Shown here one piece after another: positions 44,473-53,384 of a stretch of 64,000 bases of DNA. Below the pieces are notes generated by a model that saw only the letters and a list, made by a program, of their open reading frames with translations, was not told the DNA's origin and did no database searches. How positions within the stretch are numbered: the first letter of the stretch is position 1; each line of letters starts with the position of its first letter. Origin of the DNA: Sphingomonas sp. (lineage in GTDB: Bacteria; Pseudomonadota; Alphaproteobacteria; Sphingomonadales; Sphingomonadaceae); contig JAFOMG010000021.1 of assembly GCA_017418975.1 (NCBI GenBank), forward strand, positions 1-64,000. Direction: 5' to 3'. A program made the position numbers and the translations under genes.

Positions 44473-45492
44473 ATGAAGCCTGTTGCCCTTGCCCTGCTCG
44501 CCCCGCTCATCCTCTCCGCCGCGCCCGTGCAGGAAGGCAGGCGGCTGGCCGTCCATGTCGGCGGCCGCGCGGTGGAGCAGGGCGGCGAGATGCGGTTCGG
44601 CTGGCCGGGCACCTATGTCGAGGCGCGCTTTCGCGGCACCGACGTCATCGCCCGGGTCGAGACGCGGGGCGACTTCCTGCGGGTGAGCCTGGACGGCAAG
44701 CCGTTCCAGACCCTGGTGACGCCGGGGCCCGCGACCGTGAAGATCACGGGGCTCAGGCCCGGCGTCCATGCCATCCGCATCGACAAGCTGACCGAGAGCC
44801 AGTCGGGCGGCAGCAGCTTTTTCGGCTTCTTCACGCACGGCGCGCCGCTCCCCGCGCCCGTCCGGGCCGGCGGGATCGAGTTCATCGGCGATTCGCACAG
44901 CGTGGGCTATGGCAACCTCTCCGCCACGCGCACCTGCACGGCGCAGCAGGTCCATGACATGACCGACACCAGCCAGGCCTTCGGGCCGCTCCTCGCCCGG
45001 CGGCTGGGCGCCGATTACCGGGTGATCGCCTATTCGGGCTATGGCGTCGTCCGCAACTATGCCGGCAAGTTCCCGGGCGAGAGCCTGCCCTTTCTCTATC
45101 CCCGCGCGCTTCCGGGCGAACCGGCGCCGGCCGCGCCCGATCCGGGCTGGAAGCCTTGGGCGATCGTCGTCAACCTCGGCACCAACGACTTCTCGACGCC
45201 GCTCCACGCCGGCGAGACCTGGGCCGACGAAGCGGCGCTGCGGGCCGCCTATCGCGCCCGCTATATCGACTTTGTGAAAGAGCTCCGGCGCCGCCAGCCC
45301 CAGGCCCGGCTGGTGCTGATGACCGCCGGCAATTTCCACGCCGAGGTCGCCGCGGTGGCGGCGGCCACCGGCGCGACGGCGGTGCGGGTGCCCGCCCTCG
45401 CGATGACCGGATGCAACTGGCACCCCTCGCTCGCCGACCATCGCGTCATGGCCGATCTTCTGGCCGCGGCGCTAAAAGGCCGGCGCGGCTAG
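44473..45492 (+). CDS. SGNH/GDSL esterase, CE2-like
   Basis: A 339-residue protein with an N-terminal signal (LALLAPLILSAAPVQ), a beta-rich domain (about 20-130) and an SGNH domain. Block I is GGIEFIGDSHSVGYG, block III VVNLGTNDFSTP and block V GCNWHPSLADHRVMA (catalytic Asp/His). This order matches carbohydrate esterase family 2, which deacetylates glycans. It is divergent from GH92 and overlaps the TPR gene's end by 21 bases. Confidence 0.9.
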   Translation: MKPVALALLAPLILSAAPVQEGRRLAVHVGGRAVEQGGEMRFGWPGTYVEARFRGTDVIARVETRGDFLRVSLDGKPFQTLVTPGPATVKITGLRPGVHAIRIDKLTESQSGGSSFFGFFTHGAPLPAPVRAGGIEFIGDSHSVGYGNLSATRTCTAQQVHDMTDTSQAFGPLLARRLGADYRVIAYSGYGVVRNYAGKFPGESLPFLYPRALPGEPAPAAPDPGWKPWAIVVNLGTNDFSTPLHAGETWADEAALRAAYRARYIDFVKELRRRQPQARLVLMTAGNFHAEVAAVAAATGATAVRVPALAMTGCNWHPSLADHRVMADLLAAALKGRRG

Positions 45493-47178
45493 CTTCACGT
45501 CCGCCCGGTTCCAGGCGGCGGCGAAGTCCTTCTCCGCCGCGCCTGCATCCTTGCCTTGCGCCTTCAGCGCCTGGGCGAGGCCGAGCAGGGCCCAGCCGTT
45601 GCGCGGATTGCGCCGGGGATCCAGGTCTTCGCGGAACACCGCCTCGGCCTCGGCCGCCTTGCCGCCGTCGAGCAGGGCGGCGCCGAGCAGGTGGCGGGTG
45701 GGGAAGAATTCGTCCGACGGCTCGTTGTACGACAGCCCGTCCTCGACGGTGACCGCTTCGCGCAGCAGCGCGAGCGCGCGGGGGCCGTCCTTCCGGGCGA
45801 GCGCGATTCGCGCCTCGGCGCGCAGCGCGGCGATGCGGAAGAGCGGCGCGGCCAGGTTCATGCCGGCCAGCGCATCGGCGGGGGCGGCGGCGATCCTGGC
45901 CTTGAGCCCGGCCAGCTCGGCCTCGGCCTCCGGGAGCTTGCCCGTGGCGGCGAGCGCGATGGTGCGCGCCGACAGCCAGTTGACGGTCAGGTCGAGCAGC
46001 CGCGCATCGGGCCGGGGCTCGGCCAGCATCTCGTCCCAGCGGCCGAAGCGGACCAGCGCCTGGTAGAGATAGCCGATCCCCCAATCCATGCCGGGCATGG
46101 CGGCGGCCTGATCGTCGGTGAACACCAGCCGCACGTCGCGCAGCGCCTTGATCGTCTCGGCGCTGCGCCCCTCCATCGCCGTCGAAGCGGCGAGAAACTG
46201 GAGATTGTGCGCCGAATACATCGGATAATAGTCGATCGCCGCGGTCCGGGCGTAATAGGCCTTGTCCGCCGCATCGGCGCGGCGGTTCGCCTCGGCCGAT
46301 TCCGCATAGCGGCCGACGCGCTGGAGGATGTGCGAGGGCATGTGCACGACATGGCCGGCACCGGGCATCATCGTGCCGATCCGCTCGGCCGCGCCGACGG
46401 CTCGGGCCGGCTCGGTCGATGCCTCGACGGCATGGATGTAATAATGGTTGGCACCGGGATGATGCGGGTTGCGGGCGAGCACTGTCTCCAGCGTGGCGAC
46501 GATCTCGGGCGTGTCGCGGGCCGGAGTGCCGTCGCCGTTCCACAGCTTCCACGGGTTCCGGTTCATCTGCGCTTCGGCGAAGAGGGTGAGGATGTCGTCG
46601 TCCTGGGGAAAGGCCCTCGCCGCGCCGCGCATTGCGTCGCCGAACGCGGCGAGCAGGGGCGCGCTGTTGCTCGCGTCGACCGGCTGCGGGCCGGTATAGC
46701 GCCGGGTGAGCGCCTGGATCAGCGCGCGGTTGGCGGGCGTGGCGCCGGGCGCCAGCGCCTCGGCCTTCTTCAGCGATTCCCATGCCACCCGGGCGCGTGC
46801 GGCCGCCATCATCGGCATGTTGTAATTGGGCCCGAGCGTGAGCGCGACGCCCCAATGGCAGATGCCGCACCGGGGATCGGCCTCCGCCGCCCTGGCGAAG
46901 CTGCGCGCCGCCTCGTCATGGTTGAACGCCCAGAGCAGGCGCATGCCCTGGTCGAAATAGGCCTGGGCGGCGGGCACCTTCGTCCCGGCATCGCGGTGGA
47001 AGGTGCCGAGATCCGGGAAGAGCTGCGCGCCATGCGCCCAGTCGGCGAGCGTCTGCGGAAAGCCGTGCCCCGCATGCATGCCGGCCATGTCGCCGGCGGC
47101 ATTGCCGGGCTGCGCCGCGGCGGGCAGCGCGAGCAGCGGCGCCGCGAGCAGAGCCAGGAAGCGTGAAAGTCCGATCAT
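45472..47178 (-). CDS. Secreted tetratricopeptide-repeat protein with CxxCH
   Basis: A 568-residue protein with a signal peptide ending near PAAAQP. The repeat region begins with AYFDQGMRLLWAFNHDEAAR and continues with TPR helices to the C-terminus, including AAEADPRCGICHWGVALTL. CGICH is a CxxCH sequence, the heme c attachment signature, but a lone one in a TPR may be structural. The start MIGLSRFLALLAAPL at 47178 has the signal sequence. The family is common in proteobacteria; function unknown. Confidence 0.78.
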   Translation of the reverse strand: MIGLSRFLALLAAPLLALPAAAQPGNAAGDMAGMHAGHGFPQTLADWAHGAQLFPDLGTFHRDAGTKVPAAQAYFDQGMRLLWAFNHDEAARSFARAAEADPRCGICHWGVALTLGPNYNMPMMAAARARVAWESLKKAEALAPGATPANRALIQALTRRYTGPQPVDASNSAPLLAAFGDAMRGAARAFPQDDDILTLFAEAQMNRNPWKLWNGDGTPARDTPEIVATLETVLARNPHHPGANHYYIHAVEASTEPARAVGAAERIGTMMPGAGHVVHMPSHILQRVGRYAESAEANRRADAADKAYYARTAAIDYYPMYSAHNLQFLAASTAMEGRSAETIKALRDVRLVFTDDQAAAMPGMDWGIGYLYQALVRFGRWDEMLAEPRPDARLLDLTVNWLSARTIALAATGKLPEAEAELAGLKARIAAAPADALAGMNLAAPLFRIAALRAEARIALARKDGPRALALLREAVTVEDGLSYNEPSDEFFPTRHLLGAALLDGGKAAEAEAVFREDLDPRRNPRNGWALLGLAQALKAQGKDAGAAEKDFAAAWNRADVKLAAPAF

Positions 47179-47363
47179 GACCGAGTTCCCCCTCGGGCCG
47201 GCAAGATATACCTGCCGGCCCTTGATCTCAATCAACTCTCGCGGACCTTGCGGTTCCCCGGCAAAGGCCCGATGCAATGTCGTTCGAGAGGTTTTCCCGC
47301 CGCGTCAATTGCACCGATACTGGGCGCCGGCCTTTGCCCGGGCCGGAAGTTCCTGATTCTCGC

Positions 47364-48674
47364 TCAGACTGCCTTCAGCGCTTCCTCGAAATCGGCGATC
47401 AGATCGTCGGCATCCTCGACGCCGATCGAGATGCGGACGAGATTGTCGGTGATGCCCAGCGCCTGCTTGCGCGCGTCGGGCACCGAAAGATGGGTCATGC
47501 CGGCCGGGTGGCTGGCCAGCGTCTCGGTGCCGCCCAGCGACACCGCGAGCTTGGCGATCTTGAGGCTGTCGAGAAAGGCGAACGCCTCCTTCTCGCCGCC
47601 CTTGAGATAGAGCGAGAAGGTCGAGCCCGCGCCCGTGCAGTGGCGCCGATAGATATCGGCCTGGCGCGAGCCTTCCTCGAGGAAGCCGAGATAGCCGACA
47701 TGCTCCACCTTGGGGTGGGTGCGCAGGAACTCGCAGACCTTCACGGCATTCTCGCCGGCACGCGACATGCGCAGCTCCAGCGTCTCGAGGCTGCGGAGCA
47801 GCATCCAGGCGGTGTTGGGATCGCAGATCGTGCCGATCGTGTTGCGCATCAGCCGGATCGTGTTGATGTGCTCCTTCGAGCCGAGCACGCCGCCCGCCAC
47901 CAGGTCCGAATGGCCGCCGGCATATTTGGTCAGCGAATAGACGACGATATCGGCGCCCTGCTTGAGCGGCTGGGCCCAGAGCGGGCCGAGGAAGGTGTTG
48001 TCGATCGCGATCGGCGGCTTGTTCGGCCCCTTGAAGATCGCGTCGCGGCTGGCGGCCACGGCTTCGACGTCGACCAGCGCGTTGGTGGGGTTGGCCGGCG
48101 ATTCGAGATAGATCAGCGCGACGTTGCCGCTGGCGGCCTTGCCCAGCACCGCGTCGATCTCCTCGCGCGTGGCGCCGGCGGGGAAGTCGAGCCAGTGCAC
48201 GCCGAAGCGGCCGAGGATGCGGGCGATCAGCGTCTCGGTCGCGGCATAGAGCGGTCCGGAATGTACGATCGTGTCGCCGGGCTTGACCATCGACAGGAAC
48301 AAGGTGGCGATCGCCGACATGCCGCTGGAAAAGGCCAGCGCGTCCTCCGCGCCTTCCCACACGCCCAGGCGATCCTCGAGGATCTCCTGGTTCGGGCCGT
48401 TGAAGCGCGAATAGACCAGGCCCTCGGCGCCGCCCGGGCGCTTGCCGGTGACGCCCTCGAAATGGCGCTTGCCGGCGGCGGCATTGGGGAAGACGAAGGT
48501 GGAGGTGAGGAAGATCGGCGGCTTGAGCGAGCCTTCCGAGAGCATCGGGTCGAAGCCATGGCCCATCATCAGGGTGGCGGGCTTGAGCTTGCGTCCGCCG
48601 ACCGTGTCGACATCCGCCTTGGGGCGGCGGCGCGGGGTTGCGCCGGTCAGGTCGGCTTCGGTCTCGTCGGTCAT
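47364..48674 (-). CDS. Cystathionine gamma-synthase/lyase family PLP enzyme
   Basis: A 436-residue trans-sulfuration enzyme. The PLP lysine is K250 in YSLTKYAGGHSDLVAG. LTSTFVFPNAAAGKRHF, YSRFNGPNQEILEDRL, FSSGMSAIATLFLSM and ESPANPTN are the Cys/Met-metabolism blocks. The C-terminal VSLGGTETLASHPAGMTH fits the family. Substrate specificity (cystathionine, methionine or homoserine derivatives) cannot be fixed by eye. The ATG at 48674 follows GGAGAG. Two TCCGTTACGGA-like sites lie in its leader. Confidence 0.9.
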   Translation of the reverse strand: MTDETEADLTGATPRRRPKADVDTVGGRKLKPATLMMGHGFDPMLSEGSLKPPIFLTSTFVFPNAAAGKRHFEGVTGKRPGGAEGLVYSRFNGPNQEILEDRLGVWEGAEDALAFSSGMSAIATLFLSMVKPGDTIVHSGPLYAATETLIARILGRFGVHWLDFPAGATREEIDAVLGKAASGNVALIYLESPANPTNALVDVEAVAASRDAIFKGPNKPPIAIDNTFLGPLWAQPLKQGADIVVYSLTKYAGGHSDLVAGGVLGSKEHINTIRLMRNTIGTICDPNTAWMLLRSLETLELRMSRAGENAVKVCEFLRTHPKVEHVGYLGFLEEGSRQADIYRRHCTGAGSTFSLYLKGGEKEAFAFLDSLKIAKLAVSLGGTETLASHPAGMTHLSVPDARKQALGITDNLVRISIGVEDADDLIADFEEALKAV

Positions 48675-48730
48675 GCAGTCTCTCCGGTCAGGGGCGTGAG
48701 CGCGCGCGCTATGCCGCACTTTAGTTGCAT

Positions 48731-48794
48731 CTGTAACGGAGTAGATGGCGAAGGACAGCCCCGCTTCCAACCCGTGTAGCCCATCCGTTACGGA
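48731..48794 (-). promoter_or_regulatory. Pair of TCCGTTACGGA-type sites
   Basis: TCTGTAACGGA (48730-48740) and the perfect palindrome TCCGTTACGGA (48784-48794) lie about 53 bases apart in the divergent region between the PLP enzyme and the peptidoglycan hydrolase. Two related inverted-repeat sites suggest a dimeric repressor or activator of the sulfur-metabolism gene. No regulator gene is adjacent. Confidence 0.45.
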
Positions 48795-48865
48795 GATTGT
48801 GCCGCTTGCCGATGCATTCACGATTATGAAGGTTCGTCCGATCGATTTCGGACGAGGGGCAAGAG

Positions 48866-50005
48866 ATGCCGGACACCATGCTGATGAATCGCGTCGCCGA
48901 GCTCTATGCCGGGGAGGCTATCCGCCATCCTCAGCTCAAGGCGATCACGCTGGCGCAGTGGATGCTCGAAAGCGGGCGGATGACATCGGAGCTGGCGCGG
49001 CAGCACTACAATTTCGGCGGCCTGAAATATCGCCCGGAAATGGCGCCCTATGCCACGCGCGTCATGTATAACGCGCATGACGGCCTGGACGCCTATTGCA
49101 AGTTCGCCACGCCGGAGAATTTCATCAGCGGCTATTGGGCCTTCATTGCCCGCGCGCCTTACTCGGGATGGGAGATGCGCGCCGACAGCGCCGAGGAATA
49201 TATGCGCTTCATCGGCGGGATCTACACGCCCAGCGCCGGCTATGCGGACAAGGTGCTCGCGCTCGAGGCCGAAGCGGCCGCGCTGCTTGCGAAATTCGCG
49301 TCGGGCAAGGTGAAGGCGTCGAGCAGCGGGACGACCGATATCGGCACCATCGTCCTCGACCCCGGCCATGGCGGGACGCAGAAGGTCGAGGGCAGCTCGC
49401 CCAACAACGCGACCAGCGTGAGCGGCGTGAAGGAAAAGAAGCTGGCGCTTGATTTCTGCATGATCCTGCGGGACCTGCTGATCCAGAAGGCCGGTGCGGC
49501 GAACCTCAAGATCAACGTCGTGCTCACGCGCACGGCCGACGTCAATCTGGGCCTCAAGGCCCGCGCCGGCTTCGCCAAGACGCACAAGGCCAAGGCGCTG
49601 CTCTGCCTCCATTTCAATGGAGATGGGAGGCCGGAAACATCGGGTGCGGAAACCTATCATGCCGATGCCGCGCACGGGAACCAGAACCTGACGGAGGACA
49701 AGGCATTCGCCGGCGCCGTCCACGCCGCCTGGGTGAAGGGCATGCGCCGCTTCCATCCCCAGGCCAAGGATCGCGGCCTCAAGCCCGAATCCGTCTCGGG
49801 GCCCGGCGGGTTGACCATCCTGACCGACGCAAATCTGGGCAACACGGCGGCCCGCAGATGCGTTGGCGCCTATGTCGAGGGCGAGTTCATCACCAATCCG
49901 ACAATCGACAATCTGCTGATCTCCGGCCCCGATGCAGTGCCCAACCGGCACTTGCTGCTGGGCAGCGTGGCGGATGCGCTGATCGCCCATATGCGGGCCA
50001 GCTGA
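48866..50005 (+). CDS. Two-domain peptidoglycan hydrolase (glucosaminidase-like plus Amidase_3)
   Basis: A 379-residue protein. The N-terminal domain resembles GH73 glucosaminidases: ITLAQWMLESGRMTSE with E35 as candidate acid, then HYNFGGLKY. The C-terminal Amidase_3 domain (160-379) has zinc ligands H168 (LDPGHGG), E190 (GVKEKKLAL) and H249 (CLHFNGD) and the catalytic Glu in YVEGEFITN. It cleaves glycan and the stem peptide bond. There is no signal peptide or lipobox, as in phage endolysins. It begins 26 bases after a possible GAGGGG. Confidence 0.87.
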   Translation: MPDTMLMNRVAELYAGEAIRHPQLKAITLAQWMLESGRMTSELARQHYNFGGLKYRPEMAPYATRVMYNAHDGLDAYCKFATPENFISGYWAFIARAPYSGWEMRADSAEEYMRFIGGIYTPSAGYADKVLALEAEAAALLAKFASGKVKASSSGTTDIGTIVLDPGHGGTQKVEGSSPNNATSVSGVKEKKLALDFCMILRDLLIQKAGAANLKINVVLTRTADVNLGLKARAGFAKTHKAKALLCLHFNGDGRPETSGAETYHADAAHGNQNLTEDKAFAGAVHAAWVKGMRRFHPQAKDRGLKPESVSGPGGLTILTDANLGNTAARRCVGAYVEGEFITNPTIDNLLISGPDAVPNRHLLLGSVADALIAHMRAS

Positions 50006-50020
50006 TGCGGCGCCGAACCG

Positions 50021-50788
50021 TCAGGCCAGTCCGATGATCGAGATCTGCCGGCCATAGTCCGGCTCCCGCCGGTGCGTCGCGCGGCGATAGGAATAGAAAT
50101 GCCCGGCCTGGGCATAGGTGTCCTGCCCCAGCATCTCGACGGTGCGGACGCCCGCCGCGGCCAGCCGGTGCGCGACATAGGCCTCGAGATCGAACTGCCA
50201 GTGATCCGCGCGGCGGCCTTCGGTGAAGAAACGCTCGTTCGCCGGATCGGCCTCGGCGAACCGGGCGAGGAAGCCGGCATCGACTTCGTAGGAGGCGCGG
50301 GCGATGCACGGGCCGACCGCCGCGACGATCCGGTCGCGGCGGGCGCCCAGCGTCTCCATCGCGGCGACGGTCGAATCGGTGACGCCGCCGATCGCGCCCT
50401 TCCATCCCGCATGCGCGGCGCCGACCACGCCGGCTTCGGTGTCGGCGAACAGCACCGGCGCGCAATCGGCGGTCAGGACGCCGAGGGCCAGGCCCGGCCG
50501 GTCGGTGACGAGCGCGTCGGCATGCGGGCGCAGCCGATCCTCCCAGGGCGCGGCCACGGTGACGCAGTCGGCGGAATGGACCTGATGCACGGAGACGAGG
50601 CGCCCGCCGGGCAGCACCGCCTCCACGGCGCGGCGGCGATTCTCGGCGATCAGCGCGGGCTCGTCGCCCGAGCCCAGCCCGACATTGAGGCTGGCCATGT
50701 CGCCCGTCGAGACGCCGCCCTTGCGGCCGAGAAAGCCGTGCGCCACTCCGGCCAGCGCCCGCGCGCGGAAGATTTCGATCTCGCTCAC
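50021..50788 (-). CDS. pgeF: Peptidoglycan editing factor / multicopper-type YfiH
   Basis: A 255-residue protein of the YfiH (DUF152) family. VHSADCVTVAAPWEDRLR and ADALVTDRPGLALGVLTADC carry the conserved His and Cys; GAAHAGWKGAIGGV and AAVGPCIARASYEVDAGF follow. Members act as purine nucleoside phosphorylases or editing enzymes removing faulty UDP-MurNAc. The start overlaps the GNAT stop by four bases, as the last gene of a four-gene operon from lgt. Confidence 0.93.
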   Translation of the reverse strand: MSEIEIFRARALAGVAHGFLGRKGGVSTGDMASLNVGLGSGDEPALIAENRRRAVEAVLPGGRLVSVHQVHSADCVTVAAPWEDRLRPHADALVTDRPGLALGVLTADCAPVLFADTEAGVVGAAHAGWKGAIGGVTDSTVAAMETLGARRDRIVAAVGPCIARASYEVDAGFLARFAEADPANERFFTEGRRADHWQFDLEAYVAHRLAAAGVRTVEMLGQDTYAQAGHFYSYRRATHRREPDYGRQISIIGLA

Positions 50789-51288
50789 AGCATGCGCCTC
50801 ATCAACCGGTCCTCATCGGCATGCGCGCCGACCATGAAGGCATAGCGGCCGCGATCCTCGAACCCGTTCCGCGCGTAGAAGCGCCGGGCGCGGTGATTGT
50901 CGACATAGACCGAGAGCCACATCTCCCCGGCGCCCCGGGCCCGGCCCTGGTCGATGGCCCAGTCGAGCAGCGCCTGCGCCGCGCCGCTGCCCTTGGCCCG
51001 CTCGTCGAGATAGAGCTGGCGGAGCTCATAGGTGCGCGCGCTGGTCTCGGCGGGAAGGGTAAGGTTGCTGGTCTTGGCGAAGCCGGCCAGGCCTTGCTTG
51101 TCCTCGGCGAGCCGGAAGCACAGGTCCGGCGTGGCGAACTCCCCTGCCCAGGCCTCGGGCGTGAAGCCGGCCAGGAAGTCGGCAAGGTCCTTTGGGGCGT
51201 AGAGATGGCCGAAGGTCGCGACGAAGCTGGCGCGGAACAGCGCGTCGATCGCGGGCAGGTCGGCGGGGGTGGCGTCGCGGTAGATCAT
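50785..51288 (-). CDS. GNAT family N-acetyltransferase
   Basis: A 167-residue protein with the GNAT acetyl-CoA site ELRQLYLDERAKGSGAAQ (Q/R-x-x-G-x-G/A in motif A) and the C-terminal VDNHRARRFYARNGFE block. It acetylates an amine of unknown identity. The start ATG (51286-51288) overlaps the stop of the upstream methyltransferase and the gene ends over pgeF, so it is translated from the same mRNA. Confidence 0.88.
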   Translation of the reverse strand: MIYRDATPADLPAIDALFRASFVATFGHLYAPKDLADFLAGFTPEAWAGEFATPDLCFRLAEDKQGLAGFAKTSNLTLPAETSARTYELRQLYLDERAKGSGAAQALLDWAIDQGRARGAGEMWLSVYVDNHRARRFYARNGFEDRGRYAFMVGAHADEDRLMRRML

Positions 51289-52382
51289 TCGAACCCCGCG
51301 GGCACCGGCCAGCCCGGCGCGGTGAAGGCGATCACCTTGAACAGCTCGCCCATCTGCTCGGGATCGGTCAGCCGGTCGCGATCGATGGCGAGCTGACCGG
51401 CGCGGTCGGGCGCGGCGAGCGAGAGGCTGGCGGTGCGCTCGGCGATGCCGAGCCGCATCAGGAACGCGCCCTGCGGCACCGGGCCGTGGACGACCAGGCC
51501 CTCCGCCCGCACGGCTTCGGCGAGCGTGCCGAAATCGACATGGGCGGTAAGGTCCGCCTCGCCCGGCATGTCGAAGGGATTGGCATAGGCATGGCCCTTC
51601 ACCGCCTGGAGCGTGTCGCCGATCGCGGGCCCCATATAGCCATAGTCGATGATCAGCGCGGCGCCGCCCTGTTCGGTGAGGCGCCGGGCGAGCTGGCGCA
51701 GCACCGCGACGCTGGCGGGCGAAGTCTCGAGGATCGAGCCGGGCGCCGCGTCCTTGAAGTCGCGCGGGATGATCATGTCGAAGCCGCGGTCGCCGTGAAT
51801 GGGCAGGAACAGCATGTCCTGGCAGGCGACCAGCCGCTCCCGCCAGCCTTCCCGGGTGGCGATGAGCTGGCGGATCGGCAGCGCGTCGAAGAATTCGTTG
51901 GCGACGAAGATCAGCGGCGCATCGTCGGGCAGGCCGACCAGGTCGAGATGGAATTCGGCATGCGCCACGCGCTCCGCCTGGGCGGCGCGCAGCGTCGGGC
52001 TGGTCTCGACCAGGTCGACCGGCGGCGCGAGCCCTGCCCTGGCCATGGCGCGCAGCGCATCGGCGGCGAGCGTGCCGCGGCCCGGGCCGAGCTCGACATA
52101 GCGGACGGGCGGTTCGCCGGCGCGCTGCCACAGGTCCGCCATCCACAGGCCGATCAGCTCGCCGAACATCTGGCTCACTTCGGGCGCGGTGGTGAAGTCG
52201 CCGCGCGCCCCGAGCGGGTCGCGCGTCGCATAGTAATGGGCGTTGGCGGCGCCCATGAACTGCGACAGCGGGATCGGCCCGGCCATGGTGATGGCGCGGG
52301 CCAGCCGCTCGGCGAGCAGGGGCTCGGCGGCGTTGGCCGCGCGTTCCCCCGCCGGCGCGTCGAGGGGATTCTCGCTGCTCAG
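51285..52382 (-). CDS. MidA/NDUFAF7-like protein arginine methyltransferase
   Basis: A class I SAM methyltransferase related to mitochondrial NDUFAF7 (COG1565). [28 protein letters not shown] and [15 protein letters not shown] define the family. NDUFAF7 methylates an arginine of a complex I subunit. The N-terminal helix [14 protein letters not shown], present in relatives, has no ATG, GTG or TTG before it; the only good start is CTG at 52382, preceded six bases upstream by GGAGAG. Otherwise it would begin at an ATG at 52286. Confidence 0.88.
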   Translation of the reverse strand: MSSENPLDAPAGERAANAAEPLLAERLARAITMAGPIPLSQFMGAANAHYYATRDPLGARGDFTTAPEVSQMFGELIGLWMADLWQRAGEPPVRYVELGPGRGTLAADALRAMARAGLAPPVDLVETSPTLRAAQAERVAHAEFHLDLVGLPDDAPLIFVANEFFDALPIRQLIATREGWRERLVACQDMLFLPIHGDRGFDMIIPRDFKDAAPGSILETSPASVAVLRQLARRLTEQGGAALIIDYGYMGPAIGDTLQAVKGHAYANPFDMPGEADLTAHVDFGTLAEAVRAEGLVVHGPVPQGAFLMRLGIAERTASLSLAAPDRAGQLAIDRDRLTDPEQMGELFKVIAFTAPGWPVPAGFE

Positions 52383-53248
52383 GCGACGCTCTCCGTGCCC
52401 GCGATCGGCTCGACCCGCTGGCGGCGCTTCTTCGCGGTGACGATCAGATAGATGCCGCCCGCGATCATCGGCAGGCACAGCACCTGGCCCATATGGATGA
52501 CATGCTCGAAGATCGTGCCGGCGAACTGCGAATCCGGCTCGCGGAAATATTCGACGAAGAAGCGGAAACAGCCATAGCCGAGCAGGAAGATGCCGACGAG
52601 CCTGCCCGGCTCGTAGCGCGCCTTGGTGCGCCAGAAGGCATAGGCGAGGATGGCGAAGAGGAGCACGCCTTCGAGCGCCGCCTCGTAGAGCTGGCTCGGG
52701 TGGCGGGCCAGCGGCCCGGCGCCCGGGAAGACGATCGCCCAGGGCAGGTCCGCCGGCTTGCCCCACAGCTCGCCGTTCACGAAATTGGCGAGGCGCCCGA
52801 AGAACAGGCCGAAGGGCGCGCAGCAGGCGACATAGTCGTGCACCCGCAGCCAGTTGAGCCCCTGGCGCCGGCACATCAGGATGATCGCCAGCGTAGTGCC
52901 GATCACGCCGCCATGGAACGACATGCCGCCGTCCCAGAGCCGGATGATGCGCATCGGATCGAGGAACATCTCGGGCGCGTAGAAGATCACATAGCCGAGC
53001 CGTCCGCCCAGGATGATGCCGAGCGTGGCGTAGAAGACGAGATCGTCGGCATGGCGCTTGCTCATCGGCGCGCCCGGCTGGCGGAGCAGGCGGAGAAGAT
53101 ACCACCAGCCGACCAGGATGCCGGCGATATAGGCCAGCGAATACCATTTGATCTCGAAGAAGCCGAGGTTGAGCGCGACCTTGTGGAGGCCGAGATCCTT
53201 GAACTGGATATGGTCGGCCGCGGCGGCGGCCAGGGTGGAAAGCAGCAC
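52379..53248 (-). CDS. lgt: Prolipoprotein diacylglyceryl transferase
   Basis: A 289-residue inner-membrane enzyme transferring diacylglycerol to the lipobox cysteine of prolipoproteins. Motifs [19 protein letters not shown] and the family signature [13 protein letters not shown] are seen, then RHPSQLYEA. The GTG at 53248 has GGAGGGA six bases ahead. It leads an operon with midA, GNAT and pgeF, joined by overlapping codons. Essential for lipoprotein maturation. Confidence 0.96.
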   Translation of the reverse strand: MLLSTLAAAAADHIQFKDLGLHKVALNLGFFEIKWYSLAYIAGILVGWWYLLRLLRQPGAPMSKRHADDLVFYATLGIILGGRLGYVIFYAPEMFLDPMRIIRLWDGGMSFHGGVIGTTLAIILMCRRQGLNWLRVHDYVACCAPFGLFFGRLANFVNGELWGKPADLPWAIVFPGAGPLARHPSQLYEAALEGVLLFAILAYAFWRTKARYEPGRLVGIFLLGYGCFRFFVEYFREPDSQFAGTIFEHVIHMGQVLCLPMIAGGIYLIVTAKKRRQRVEPIAGTESVA

Positions 53249-53384
53249 GGGTGGTCCCTCCGGGTATCGGGCTCCGATAGAGCAGGCTCGCCGCAAACCC
53301 AATAGCCCCGCGCCGCCATCGCGGCTTTTGCCGGAGCGCGGCGGGAGGCCCGGGGTGACAGCCTTTCCCCCGCGCGATAGAGCG

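Noticed and set aside
48675..48730. SAM-II riboswitch before the cystathionine-family gene
   Set aside because: A CTAAAG is present, but the paired helices and the rest of the consensus are not visible.
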